In this document: positions 44,484-56,405 of the stretch, in pieces | Position numbering within the stretch: position 1 is the first letter of the stretch | Layout of the letters: every line of letters begins with the position of its first letter | Assembly: GCA_963556495.2 (NCBI GenBank) | Contig: OY747716.1 | Span: 16,256,540 to 16,320,539 of the forward strand | DNA length: 64,000 nucleotides | Source of the DNA: Valencia hispanica | Taxonomy: Eukaryota > Chordata > Actinopteri > Cyprinodontiformes > Valenciidae | Direction: 5' to 3' | Translations under genes and position numbers: made by a program | The notes under the pieces: generated by a model | What the model saw: only the letters and a program-made list of their open reading frames with translations | What the model was told of the DNA's origin: nothing | Database searches by the model: none

Positions 44484-47400
44484 TGTGGCTCCATCAGGCA
44501 AATATGACGTCACTCTTCCAATTATTTAGTATTTACTCTTCACTTTTACTCTTAACTTTGCAGCACACAAAAAACAGGCATTTGAGGAAGCAATAAAAGC
44601 ATTAAAGCAAGGGCTTTTTTTATGACATCTAAACACTATTATACTGATGGTTGAACTTATTTTGGCACCAAGTATTTATAGTGCAGTCTTAGCCAGGGTG
44701 CTAACAGATGGGAACGGGTTGTCTTGACCTGAAAGCTTCTGAACAAATGGGACTTTAAATGAGTATCAAACATGATTTATGAACATGAGCGATATCCCAT
44801 TTATAATCCAGAAAATAGAATTTTGGAGTAAAAAAGATGCACAGACATAAAGAAAGCAACACTTTAATCATGTTAAATCAAATGAATTCATCTCAGCTCT
44901 AACTGCAAATCTCTGGAAAAGATGTCAAAAGTTTTTCATAGACAAAATATATATATAAGAAAAAAGAAAAGAAATAATTTTCTTTACAAGAAAAAATCTC
45001 CACCAAAGAGACACATATTAAATAGGCTAGAATGATACGAAAAGGTTTTGAAGATTAATGCAACATTTCTATCCTCTATCCTTTGTATTTCTATGATATT
45101 GCTGTGATTCTCCAGTGATACAGAGAAAATATAAACAAACAATTGAAGTACAAAACATTTGCATAAAGGTTCTTTTAAAAAGAAATAAGCAATTAACACC
45201 TTGCTTGAATTAGATAGCTTTTTTAGCATATTCGTTGAGTATAACTTCAGATTAGTTGGTCGTCAAGGATGACACTAACAGCTAGCCTGAGAGGGGCCAC
45301 GACCAAAGTTACATTTTACTGTAAAGAAGGAACTCCAATCTCTGTAACATAAATGGGGTTTATACAATTAACTGATAAAAAGACAATTATAAACCTCTTA
45401 ATTGTTGTAATGTTTTTACTGGGTAGTTATTACACAGAAGCCAATGATTATTTAATGAATAGTCGGAGGCTGTGCCCCACTAATGACCTGCCTTTGTGAA
45501 ACTGATGAAAACAAAAAATTATTACACCTGTTTGGATGAACACTATTCCGTGTGGTTTTATCCCTGTAGCTTGTGCAGATTAATCTCAGCATGCTTTTTT
45601 CTTCCACTAAACTTTCCACTAATACATATGCATGGATACAGCCTTTTGTGCCTTTAACGTCTTCATTGATAACTGTCAGGTGAAAAACAGAATGATGAAT
45701 CTATACAATGAGTTTTACTTTTTGAATTGAATTACTGAAATAAAGTAACTTTGCATCCATATTCTTCTACTTTTTCTCTTTTGCTTTTTAACAAAACCTA
45801 ACTTTGAAAAGCACTGATGTTACAGTAAACATTTGTTTTTCCGCATTTAGTTATCCTAAATATGTTTATACCGTAAAGCCTTGTGACCATGCAACCCTTA
45901 TCCCTGCAAACAGATGTAGAGCATAGATGGATATTGATTGGGGCTGCAAACAGTGCACCTATACAGATTATCCATATGGACAGATCTTGACACTCTGATC
46001 TCAGCTGGTGGCGTTCCGCCCCCACAGTCCCTCTGAGTGCATACATCCTGTATCCACTGTCTCAAGACATTTCCTATGGGGTGGGGAGGGGGGAAAAGGA
46101 TAGAAAGACTTGGGGGGATGGTTAGTCATCCACTGCATGTTTTACTTTAGTGAGCGAGGTCACAGATGTCAGCTGGCCGGATGAACATCTGTCTGGTGTC
46201 AAACCCTTGTATAACCACGGCCACATGCATACAGACATACACATGCAAGGAATTGGTACATGCAGCTCAGAGGTCAAAGATGAATGTGTAAGCTTGGGAT
46301 GCTAACACAGGGATAAAAATGCACGCACACAGGGACACAGCAGGGGAAAGAGGAAGCGGTTGCCAAGGAGTTGGAAGAAGACAGGGCATGAAGTAAACAA
46401 CGTTTGGATGAAGGAAGTCCCAGTAGGAAAGTTTATTTAGAGAAAGGAAGTGTGGTAACACCACGAGTCCTGCTGACTTTGGTGGCACAACGCAGCGGCG
46501 CAAGATAATTTTTTTTCTGTGTTCTGTATCCGTGTCAGAGGCAGCCCGTCCTTTAGCAAGGTGAAAGCCGGTTCAGGGAAACATCTGCTTTCTTTCAGCT
46601 CCGCTAACTTCAGCCTGATTATAAAAAATTAAGCCACTTTTGTTAATAAAAGCCTTCAATTTTAGTCAATTTCAAATGCATATCAATATGTGAGGCTTTC
46701 AATGTGCCGCCACTTTGAAAAGCTCAATTATATCAGGGGCAAGGGCACAGATAAGTCAGGGTGAGACTGAATACGGCGAGGTGAAAATGTCTATTACAGA
46801 AGAGCCACCTCAATACACGCTTTATTTCACCTTTCTTCCTTTCTGTCTCGGAGCATGTCGGGCAGAGGAGTTACATCACTTTCTTTTTTTTTTCTTCACT
46901 TTTTTATTTAAGACCCTTTAGAAATGCATCAATATATAGCGACTGTACCAGGGTTCAACAAAAAAGAATCTAACATCGTTTCATTGAAGGAAATGGCAAG
47001 TGATGACTCAGCTGCAGATTTTACTTTTTGAAACAAAATACATCAAACCACTGTAGGAATACCTTGAAAGCTTATACCCGGCAAATGATTTATTGCCTTA
47101 GCCGAAAGAATGCGATCCATCCCATCTAATAATGTTGAAGGTAATGTTGTAAAACTTAATAGGCAGTTAAATAAAATATATTATTCAAAAAGCTTCCCTA
47201 TATGAGAAGTTTAGACTATTATCTGTCCAGAAGTCTTTTTTATCTTTTTTTTTTACAGTTGTCATAAGCTTTTAAAGTTTCTAAACATGGTGGTAATACA
47301 TTATTTTCAGTAGGTAGTCATAAATATGAATTGATAATGTTGGACATATCAGTGAAGCTAATAGATTAAGAAATACAATAAGACAACCAATTATTGTGTC

Positions 47401-48840
47401 AGATTTCTTTAATCCCCAATAAAAATAAATCAACATGTGGAGCACAAGCGTTTAATATTTCATTGTGCAAATCAAAAAGTGACCGAACACATTTTACCTA
47501 TAATTTTTCTTATTACTGGATGTAGATATGGGCAAGTTCAGGCGTGTCGTTTTTTTTCTAGCTATTTCCATATTTATGAAGAACAACCCGCATCTTACTG
47601 ACACAAAACGCATGTTGTCTTTTCTTTCCCATTTTGAAAAGAGGCTAAAAGAGACTGGGCTCTTTTAGATCTCAGGGAAACAAGAAGAAATCGATAACTG
47701 CTTCAATGTTATTACAGACGTTGATAAACTAAAAAATTAGGAATAAATCACAAAATGCTTCAGTTGTATCAATGTTCTACGAGTTTTTTAAGGGTTCTAA
47801 TGCAGCACAGCTCACCTATTTTCATATGAGGTTTTCTTCTATATTCAAATTAAAGATAGCTTTTTTCATAATTTTAGGGAGACATTATGCTACTTTAATA
47901 GGAGAAGTTGAAGATTTTCTTTGTATCTTGAGCTTAGAGTTTTTATTTCTGCATTTCAAATTTATGGTGGAGTTTTTTTCATAGATACAAATTTCCATTG
48001 ACTTGAAACAAACTGTTTTTCTACCCATTCCTTAAAGTCTATGTTAACTACAAGTTAAAAATGTTTGTCTTGTCATTCCATATCCTCTTTGCACTCCCTC
48101 TTAACTCTCCCTCTCCCTGTGTTGAGAGATATTGTGTTTCAGACAGACCATTTCTCATTGTCAGTAATGCACATCAAATCCCACAAGTAGAAGGGCTAAG
48201 AGCTTTGATTGCCCATAATGCCTTTACCTACACTAAAGGCTTAGGAGAGGAAATCGCATTCAAAGTTTCCCTGGTTGTGCGTCTCACATCTGGGACCCGA
48301 CTGGCTTTCGGCAGTGGGTGAAAACTCATGTGGTTCGTGAAGGCCTCAAACAGCTTTCAGTGCTCCTAATCCATCTTGATCTCATTTACACACAAGTGGC
48401 CAGTTTGACTAATATTTTCCTTGATATTTTGCCCCGACAGAAAAGGAAAGAGCTCAAAGAGCTCCATTCTGGGTCTGGTTTGGGGGGTTTATTTTGAGAT
48501 TCTGGCTCCACATATGTTCCAGCGGCTATCTTTGCCTGATTTGATGGCAAATTTGGAGCAATGCTTTCTTTTCCGTGGTGTAAAAGCGAAGGAATGTGCA
48601 GCGGCGACATGTGCAGTCTTTTCCAACGTCTCTGCATCCTTTTCTTAAGTGCGTCCTCAGATGACCGTGTCTGTCTCCTTATGCTGTTTGCATCCAGAGA
48701 CAGTCCTTTTGCTCTCATTTTATAAGGTTTTAGGAAAAATAAGCAGCAGGAGGTTACAGTACAACAAACACAAAATGATTAGATAAAATCTAACTGTCAG
48801 CTTTCACAAATCACAAAAATGAGACACGTAGCCTAGAGTA
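44484..48840. other. Long unique stretch, possible conserved elements
   Basis: No gene or repeat family is recognised over 4 kb. The parts at about 45420-45600 and 46540-46830 are unique and AT-rich with homeodomain-, octamer- and FOX-like strings (for example TTGTTAATAAAAGCC and AATGCATATC), so they may be conserved regulatory DNA. This is inference. Confidence 0.35.
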
Positions 48841-49450
48841 TGTATAATTTTACAATGTTTCCTACCCTTAATGTGACCTATAACCTATGCAAGTCAACAA
48901 AAAAAAAAAAACAACTGAAATCAAAAAGTTAATATAACCTGGCTGCATTAAGTTTGCGCACCTTTACACAGATTTTCTTTGAAAGCAGCTTTTCATTTTG
49001 TCACAGCACTGCCTCTAGAGCTAGGCGTAATGCTCCAAGTCTGTCAGATTTGGGGATCTTCATATCACTGTAATGATGAAAGATAAAAGCCATCTTCATC
49101 TTCAGGTCAGGTTTTTAGCAGAAGCCTGATAGTGTTGTTCCAAAGCTGATTTGCCTTTACCAGCTCCAGTTGAAGAAGAACAACTCTAAACCATGATGCT
49201 GGCCCAACCGTGCTTCACGGGGTTGTGGGGTTCTTTCGGTGACGTCCAGTGATGTCTTTTTGAATTATTTTTTTTTGTCAAACTTGGAAGTTTTCCTTTA
49301 TTAGAAAATACTTGCATCTTTCCACCTACATCGGGCAAATCTAATTTTATGACATAAACTAGACATCGAGTACCTGACCAGAAGTTCTTGGAACTCATTT
49401 ATTCTTGCTGGGTTCTTCTCAGCAAACTCCCTGACCAATATTTTTTCCAT
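48841..49450 (-). mobile_element. Tc1-like relic with one terminal repeat
   Basis: The left end carries the reverse of a teleost Tc1 terminal repeat: CCTTAATGTGACCTATAACC, then an A run and ACAACTGAAATC. Minus-strand transposase remnants follow: AACCATGATGCTGGCCC (the inverse of the GGGSIM region), an AAACTTGGAAGTTTTCC stretch, and others. The middle is deleted and frames are broken. Confidence 0.65.
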
Positions 49451-49744
49451 CTTTTTGTCAATTTTGATAGGAACCAGAGGTGTGTCACAGGAGTCACATG
49501 ACTTGGACCCGAGTCATACATTTTGTGACTTTACACTTGACTTGAAAATAATGTTCAAAGACTTGTGACCTGAATGGGACTTTTTTCACCAATGACTTGG
49601 GACTTGAACCTGTTCACTTGAAAAGACTTGATATTTTACCCAATATCTAAAGTTTAAAACACCCATTATTTCCAAATTGCGCACAATTAAGATTTTAAAG
49701 AGAACACATGGCCTAGGATTTACATTGAACATATAATTGCAACG

Positions 49745-50120
49745 GGGCTGCACAGTGGCACAGTTGGTAGCACTGTTGCCTTGCAGCAAGAAGGTCCTGG
49801 GTTCAAATCCCAGCCTGGGCTCTTTCTGCATGGAGTTTGCATGTTCTCCCTGTGCATGGGTGGTTTCTCTTCAGGTACTCCGGCTTCCTCCCACAGTCCA
49901 AAAACATGACTGTTAGGTGAATGGGTCTCTCTAAATTGCCCTTAGGTATGAGAGTGTGCGTGTATGGTTGTTGGTCCTGAATGTCTCTGTGTTGCCCTGC
50001 GATGGACTGGCGACCTGCCCAGGGTGTATCCCGCCTCTCGCCCCTTGACCGCTGGAGATAGGCACCAGCCCCCCCCCCCTCAACCCTGCATTAGGATGGA
50101 CCGGTACAGAAAATGGATGG
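49745..50120 (+). mobile_element. tRNA-derived SINE with 14-bp target duplications
   Basis: An RNA polymerase III A box (TGGCACAGTTGG, 49756-49767) and B box (GGTTCAAATCC, 49800-49810) lie at tRNA-like spacing. The body matches a widespread teleost repeat, with GGAGTTTGCATGTTCTCCCT, CGGCTTCCTCCCACAGTCC and CGATGGACTGGCGACCTG, and a tail AAAATGGATGGA. Flanks ATATAATTGCAACG (49731-49744) and ATATAGTTGCAACG (50121-50134) match at 13 of 14 bases, so it was inserted by LINE machinery. No protein is encoded; the minus-strand frame at 49931-50155 is spurious. Confidence 0.9.
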
Positions 50121-50134
50121 ATATAGTTGCAACG

Positions 50135-52033
50135 TTGTTTTAAAAAATGACTCAAAATAACTTGAAATTCAACGTATCCGACTTGGGACGTGACTAGGGA
50201 CTCAGAAATAACGACTTCACACTTACTTGAGACTTGCCAAAATGACTTGGCCCCACCTCTGATCGGAACGTCCAGTTAATTTTCTCCACTTCATGGCGAC
50301 TGCCTTCCTTTTGTTTCACGGTATATCTAATGCATGAAAATGATTTTATATCCTTCTGACTGATGTCTTTGAACAGAGAGATCCCTTTTAAGCTCTGGAG
50401 GGTCTCTGCAGACCATGGCTTCTGCTGTCAGACGAGACTGTCAGAAAATCTCTGAATGTTTTGGTTGTTTTTCTCCCTAAAAGACGCGAGTGACTTTTAT
50501 TGTCCAATTAAAATCAAATCATCCGTTGATATTTTACAACCGGACCCGCTGCTTTAGAGGATTAATGCCTTTATTGGAGTAAACTATTCCAAACTGCTTA
50601 TCTGTGCCTGTGGGATAAGTAAATGATCTTGCTTTATTCCAACCAGCAGCCGCTCCTGTCCTCCATGCAGAGCCTCCAGCTGCTGTACAGCGTCTCCTTC
50701 ATGCCTTCACAGCCACTCCGTCCTCAAACCGGAGCGCACTAGATGGCACTGTTTACAACAGCAACGAAGCGGCGGAGCAAACACTCCATCTCACAATTGC
50801 TGATTTACAACCCTTTCGCTAATCTAATAAATTAGATTGCGCATTATACAGTTTGTAATTACACAACCACAATAAACACAGTTAACAATGCACATCAGCT
50901 CGGATTTCCACAGCTGTTAGTGCATTAGATGGGCAAAGATATGAAACAAGATATCAGATCTGGCAATCAATGTGAAACAAGAAGATGATAAGATCAGTCA
51001 CTATTTTTTTTCCTCCTCTTTAATGGCTCATAATGTCATCAAAGCTGACTGCCATTATTTGCAAATACATTTAGCTGTTCCACAGAGGATGCCTAATGAA
51101 AAGTGCAGCCTTATCATACGCTGACACCATTCGCATAAGCTGGATATTTTACAGCTTTTGATGCATCTACCTGCTTCATCATTGCACTCTGCCTCCCTCT
51201 CTGTTCAACGTACCCACCACTTCTTCTTTTTTTCACCCTCTTTTACTGCTCTTTTGTTTGCTAGTGCGTCTGCAACTTTCCGTCTGCCTGTTTATCTGCC
51301 TCCTCACATTCCTGGATCTCTTTGTGTCTAGGCCTGTGGGCAGGTTTCTGACAGGGGTTGCTCTCGTTGAGCCTTTCCAAGGCATCAAAAGCCAAAGAGA
51401 GAGACAGGCTCTGTCACATTATGCGGGCCCTCCTCCTCTGGCTTTGATTGAGAGTAGTGATCCAAAACTGATGCGGAGAGGAGCCGGCGCTCACCTCTTG
51501 TCAACAACGCGTGTTCTCCACAGGCAGACAGGCGAGCCACAATGACAATGTTGGATACGCTCGGCGGGCTCTGACAACCCCCCTCAAACTTTGACACACT
51601 TGATATCTCTTTCTGTGTTTGCAATTGTCTTAAAGACACTTTGATTGTTGCACAGTTGCAGAGATAGTCGTGAAATGTCAGCAGGATGTAGAATTGTTAA
51701 ATTTCTTTAAAGCTGTGAGATGCAGAAAAACTTAAAGGGATAGATCAATGTTCTTACAGTGAAGGTACATTTAAAAGGTTGTGAGGAAACAATATCTTAA
51801 CTGCAGTTGATAACTGCCATCCTGTCTTTCTTCAGTTTAAAACCAGGTTAGATGGTCCTGGAGGATGTAGCTAACAAAATGACTAATAGAAAAGCAAAGG
51901 AGAGTAAAACTCTTCAGAATGCTGTTGACTTTAATGTATTCGCCCTTTGTACAAAAGGCAAAATAACAGAGCAATTTAGTTTGTAAGCTATACAGCCAAG
52001 CTGCTACCAATGCCTGTAGATGCATATCCTATA
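50135..52033. other. Unique AT-rich stretch, possible conserved enhancer
   Basis: No gene or repeat is recognised. The segment at about 50790-51180 has a perfect palindrome AATCTAATAAATTAGATT (50821-50838), TTTGCAAATACAT near 51057 (octamer-like) and many TAAT cores. Such a profile is typical of conserved developmental enhancers, but conservation cannot be tested here. The frame at 51258-51545 has no domain. Confidence 0.4.
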
Positions 52034-52383
52034 CTTTGGACCCCTGCCCATTTGTGGTCCAGCATTCACAGTCATCTATTTGTTGATTTCTTTCTGTGGA
52101 ACTTAACTCCAAATTATTCACATAAAATTCGCCTATTCACAGATTTAATTTTTTTTTCTTTTTGTAAAGTATATGTAAAATATTTGAAAGCAAATGCAGT
52201 TTGGAGAGCTGAAATACCTAGGTGCAATCCTACCTGAGACGCCATTAGCTGACGTTTGCAGAGTAGCCAATGCACAAGAAACATTCATTTTCCTTGGTGC
52301 TGATTGGCTGTACCCTGAAAAGTGGAAATAAGGAAGGTTGTTAATGTTAGTCTTCTACCTAATACTAAAACGTTATCCACTCT

Positions 52384-52463
52384 GTGTGTGTGTGTGCGTG
52401 TGCGTGCGTGTGTGTGCGTGTGTGTGCGTGTGTGTGCGTGTGTGTGCATGCGTGTGTATGTGG

Positions 52464-52515
<52 letters not shown>
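52384..52515. repeat. (TG)n/(GTGC)n microsatellite inside MITE copy C
   Basis: Long TG run with regular CG-containing interruptions in its left half (GTGCGTG) and a purer right half. It sits where copy A has only a short TGTGTATTAAAAT string. Confidence 0.95.
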
Positions 52516-52517
<2 letters not shown>

Positions 52518-52650
52518 ATGAATATTAAGTTAAATTTGGTGTTTGAACTATTAACAAAAGCAGTTATTAGCGTTTTTAGAGGGGGTCACAAGTATTTGCA
52601 GATTCTAGCTGTTCACAGGCGGGGTTGTGGTCCCTAACACCCCATGAATG

Positions 52651-52666
52651 CTGGGGGGGGGGGGGT
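52651..52666. repeat. G-rich tract at MITE C right end
   Basis: A run of G bases at the terminal GGGGGTCC of the MITE, expanded relative to copies A and B. Confidence 0.85.
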
Positions 52667-52672
52667 CCATTG

Positions 52673-55234
52673 TACATACCAAAGATCACATCAAAAGCAT
52701 TTTCCTGCCACCTAGTGTTCGGAGATATCCCCTAATATGCCTAATTCCACTGACTTGCATACTAAACACCTCTATAGCTATTTATTGAATGTGCTATACT
52801 TAAAATAACAATCTCTGTTTATTTTCACTTTGCCTGGTAGCCAAAACAAAAAAATTATATTTTGTTAGACAGCTGGGAATACATTAAGGCACTAAGCAGA
52901 TAAGTGAACGCCATGTAACAGATATTTACACTGCCTTACTTTTTTATTCAGTTACCTTGACTGGAAATGCCTAATATGTTCTGTTTGCATTAATATGTGC
53001 TTCACAGGGGAAGACCACTGGTGGTTCACCACCTGTGACTGCTCTTTACTGTGTATATAATTAACTCTTCACACCCTTTTAACAGAACCTCATTTCAAAA
53101 ATCCCATACTATCCCGTTAAGGGATATGTTTTTTCTTGTATTGCAGCTTTTTTTGCCGGTGGTAATCACAGCAATTAGCACTGTATCACCTATTCTGAAA
53201 ACCATAGTATTTTATCAGTAAAACACACAGAAAAGGGGCTCTTTTTAAATTATTACACAGTTGAAATTCCTCCTTTGTGCGGTGAGTTGGCCAGATGTCA
53301 AATAAAAGTCACTGTGTGTGCAAACTCTAATTGAACACATTTTAAAAAGCACACTCCGTTGAAGCTGAATTCTTTGGGTGTAAGAAATGAGTCTGAGATA
53401 TGAAAACCCCCAAAAATTGAGGTATTAAGATTTCTTACAACATCTAAAGGCAAGGAAGAGAAAAGAATGAAATAAGATGCATTCCTTTAAAAACCTTTAA
53501 CATGCTCCCATGCAGAATTACACAGACTGCAACCACATGCGTTACCTTGAGATGACCTCCTTGTTTTCCTAATATGTGATTTGGCAGGTTATTCCAACAA
53601 GCCCATTCTATCTCCTCACCCCTCTCCGCCCCCTCTGGCCAATAACATCTCTGTTTATCCTGCAGAGGATCCTTTATTTCTGCTCCACCACCCATCATGG
53701 ACCTAAGGCCACATATTCATAAACCGGCCATCTGCGTGAAATATGCATCGCTTACTGTAGGCAATGTTGTGTTGGGCTGGAAGATGTCATTGCCATGTGT
53801 CAGACCTTCCCACATGTGCATGTTGCCATGGTGATTGGGTTATTGTTATATGTGTGGAGTTTTTTTTTTTTTTTTTTGGTGCAGTGGGACTTGGCGTGTC
53901 CTCAGATGGCTGCTCAGATCCCCATGTGAAATCTCTCTTTTGGAGTACTGAAGTTGACAGTTTGTAACAAAAGAACATATTTTCTCCCACTTTGTTAGGC
54001 AAGTTTTCTTCACAACTTCTGTCCTTGTGGTTTCTCCATCTGTGGCCTCTGCATGGCTGTACTGCAAGTGCTTTTGTCTGCACTTTTCTTCCTGATGATC
54101 CCCCCCCAACTACAGCACATGTTGAGATCATTAATTTCCAACCCTGCCAAAACCACTTCCCACACATGCATGGCATTTCTTAACTCCCGTCTCCTCCGAG
54201 CGCGCTCTTCCCCCGTCTCCAACTTAACGCACTTTAGCTTCACAGTGACGGCAAAGAGTAGAGTAATCCTGTTCTCTTTTCAGTGAATCAAAATCACCAT
54301 GTGGCTTTGTTACAGTAGGTGCTGGAGCTGGAGAGACAGATTCCAATTCCCCTATACCAAGAAAAAGAAGAACGTGCAGGTTTGCGCACAAAAAAATAGA
54401 AGGCGGAAAATAAGAAGCAGTGAGGATTTATGCAGGCAGCTCTGGCAGAATTCCCTCATACATTCCTTGTTACACTTAACATCGCAAACCTGCACTGTTT
54501 CAAAGCAGTGGTGGATATGAAATATTCATGGGCAGTATTACTATTACAACACACAGTGGAGAAAAAAAACCCCTGCATGCTCTCCCTGCACTCTTTTAAT
54601 TCTGAACACTTGATGATTATTGGTTCAAATAGGACTCGTGCTCCACAGCAGGAACGGCTGCCGGTGGAATCCAGGCTGCATCTTTAAAGAGTATCTTAAA
54701 AAAAAAAAAGAGAGAGAGAAATGTTATAGGTGATGGTGGGGGGAGCTCATGGAAAGATAACAATGAGAAAAGAGGAACAGAAAGTGAAAGAGAAAGCGAG
54801 AGCAATTTGCTAGAGTGTGACTTTCCCCTGTTTTTTAAATGCTGGTATTGCTGGTTACTGAAATGAGATTGGCTGAGCAGAGCTGAGCTGGAAGCCCCCA
54901 CCAGGGCTCAAAGCCCTCCACCTTCACAGCCGGCCTGGCACGAAGCATTGAGCAGGCCTGGCATGGCGCGATGTTTATCACACAAAGGCACGATCAAAGG
55001 GCGCTGGTATCTGACTGCACCACTTTCATCTGGGTTCCCACAGCTGACAGTAGCATCCATGGGGGGGCTCTCGTATCCTCATTCTCCTCCTTTAATGGCC
55101 ATTCTCTCCTCCTCTGCCTCCCTGCTCTCCCTTCCCCACTTACACATTTATCAGGGCAGATAAGGAGGCTTTATTTGAGAATCTGAATCCAAATAAATTT
55201 CTCTCTTGATCAGTGATGGCTTTTGAAGAATGGT
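52673..55234. other. Unique stretch with homopolymer tracts
   Basis: No gene or repeat family is recognised. A run of about 20 T lies at 53860-53878. Unique GC-richer parts at 53540-53700 and 54900-55060 could be conserved non-coding DNA. Confidence 0.45.
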
Positions 55235-55255
55235 GGGGGGGGGGGGGGGGGGGGG
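55235..55255. repeat. Homopolymer G run (21 G)
   Basis: 21 consecutive G bases at 55235-55255. Length may be a consensus or assembly artefact, as G homopolymers are hard to sequence. Confidence 0.9.
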
Positions 55256-55573
55256 CGTTTTTACTTTTTTTGGCATTGTTCTCTGAATTCGTTTTTTTAG
55301 CAGTGTTTATGTTGGTGCTCTCTATTGGCCCATCAGCTCACTCACCTGTTGTCACAGTTGCTTCTTGTCTTCTATGAAATTCGAAAACACAGCACACATG
55401 GTGCAACTAAATCTCTGGGTAGGGGTGTGGCGATACATCCTGAAGAAACTATGCGTTACATGGGGTTCGCAAGTACCAGATGAGATGAGATATTAGCTAT
55501 ACTTTTGGGAGAACTAAGAATACTTATTTTTGTTTCCATAAACAGAATAAAAGTTTTAAAAACCATGACCACC

Positions 55574-56172
55574 ATGTCTAATTTTACCCCCAATTTAAAC
55601 CGGGGGCATCAGCGGGGCAACGCTGTTTGGTCGGCGCGTCAATCCCCACCAGGAGCTTTTCAGGCTGACTGGCTAGTCAGCAGTGGCGCGGTCCACTGGG
55701 TTGACTCGCGAGATCACAAAATCACACAAGAGTTAAGATCACGTGTGACAACAACAATGGACGTCGGCATGGAAGACAGAGGTATATGTTTTTTTTTTCT
55801 GTTTAGTTTTTTCTGTTTAGAGTCTGATTTGTGATTTTGCACAGCTAAAATAACACCTTCGTCGTCCATGCTGGGAAAACACAACTACAATTTCAGATGC
55901 AGGTAGCAAGCGAGATCCTTGCGTCGTACGTAATGACGTGATGCTTACATAGTTAAGCTATCAAAAAATCTGCACGTGTTTCTTATTTTGAAATTTCTTA
56001 TTTTGATGCTGCATGGGTGTTTTCCTGTTAGCCCTATGTTAACTGTTGAAACTTGACGCGTTTTGGAAGCGTGTCGCGTCAAATATTGAAGCCAATCCTC
56101 TCTTTAGCGGCGCGGCGCGGCGAGACGCTTCTGGGACGCGCCTGAAACGCGCCCGGTGTAAATTGGGGGTCA
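55574..56172. mobile_element. GC-rich inverted-terminal-repeat element
   Basis: The left end ACCCCCAATTTAAACCGG and the right end CCGGTGTAAATTGGGGGT are inverses apart from a few mismatches. The inner ends carry GC-rich CG-dense sequence (GCGGCGCGGCGCGGCGAG at about 56108). Known repeats in teleosts share this style, but no transposase or clear target duplication is seen. Internal frames have no domain. Confidence 0.55.
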
Positions 56173-56405
56173 GGGCGTATTCACACCGGCCTCATTTAGT
56201 TCGCTTAAACAAGCTCAAACTCGTTTCTTCCCTTGATCCTGACATTTTGGCCGGTGTGAATACAACCCAGCAAACTCTGGTATGCACCAAACAAGCGAAC
56301 CGAGACCCAGCTGAAGAGGTGGTCTTGGATCGGTTCTTAACGAACTCTGGTGGGGAGCAAATCAGTTGTGAAAGCAACCGACCGGGCACCCGTCTTTGTG
56401 GCGCA
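56173..56405. mobile_element. Second MITE-like relic
   Basis: It opens with a GTATTCACACCGGCC string and has the inverse GGCCGGTGTGAATAC at about 56250-56264, so there is a short inverted pair around a roughly 70-bp loop. The remaining right part resembles a decayed teleost MITE. Directly abuts the element at 55574-56172. Confidence 0.45.

Larger units (their letters stand above)
52034..52672 (+). mobile_element. TA-target MITE, copy C, expanded by a TG repeat
   Basis: The left end is CTTTGGACCCC after TA (52032-52033). The right end, GGGGGTCCATTG, lies before TA (52673-52674). Shared internal blocks with copies A and B include GCTGAAATACCTAGG, ACATTCATTTTCCTTGG and GTTTTTAGAGGGGG. It is about 216 bp longer than copy A, mostly from the TG microsatellite at 52384-52515. 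Confidence 0.75.

Noticed and set aside
49756..49810. Possible tRNA gene from A and B boxes
   Set aside because: The boxes belong to a tRNA-derived SINE. A tRNA cloverleaf is not apparent and the body continues as repeat.
49931..50155. 74-codon minus-strand frame
   Set aside because: Lies within the SINE body.
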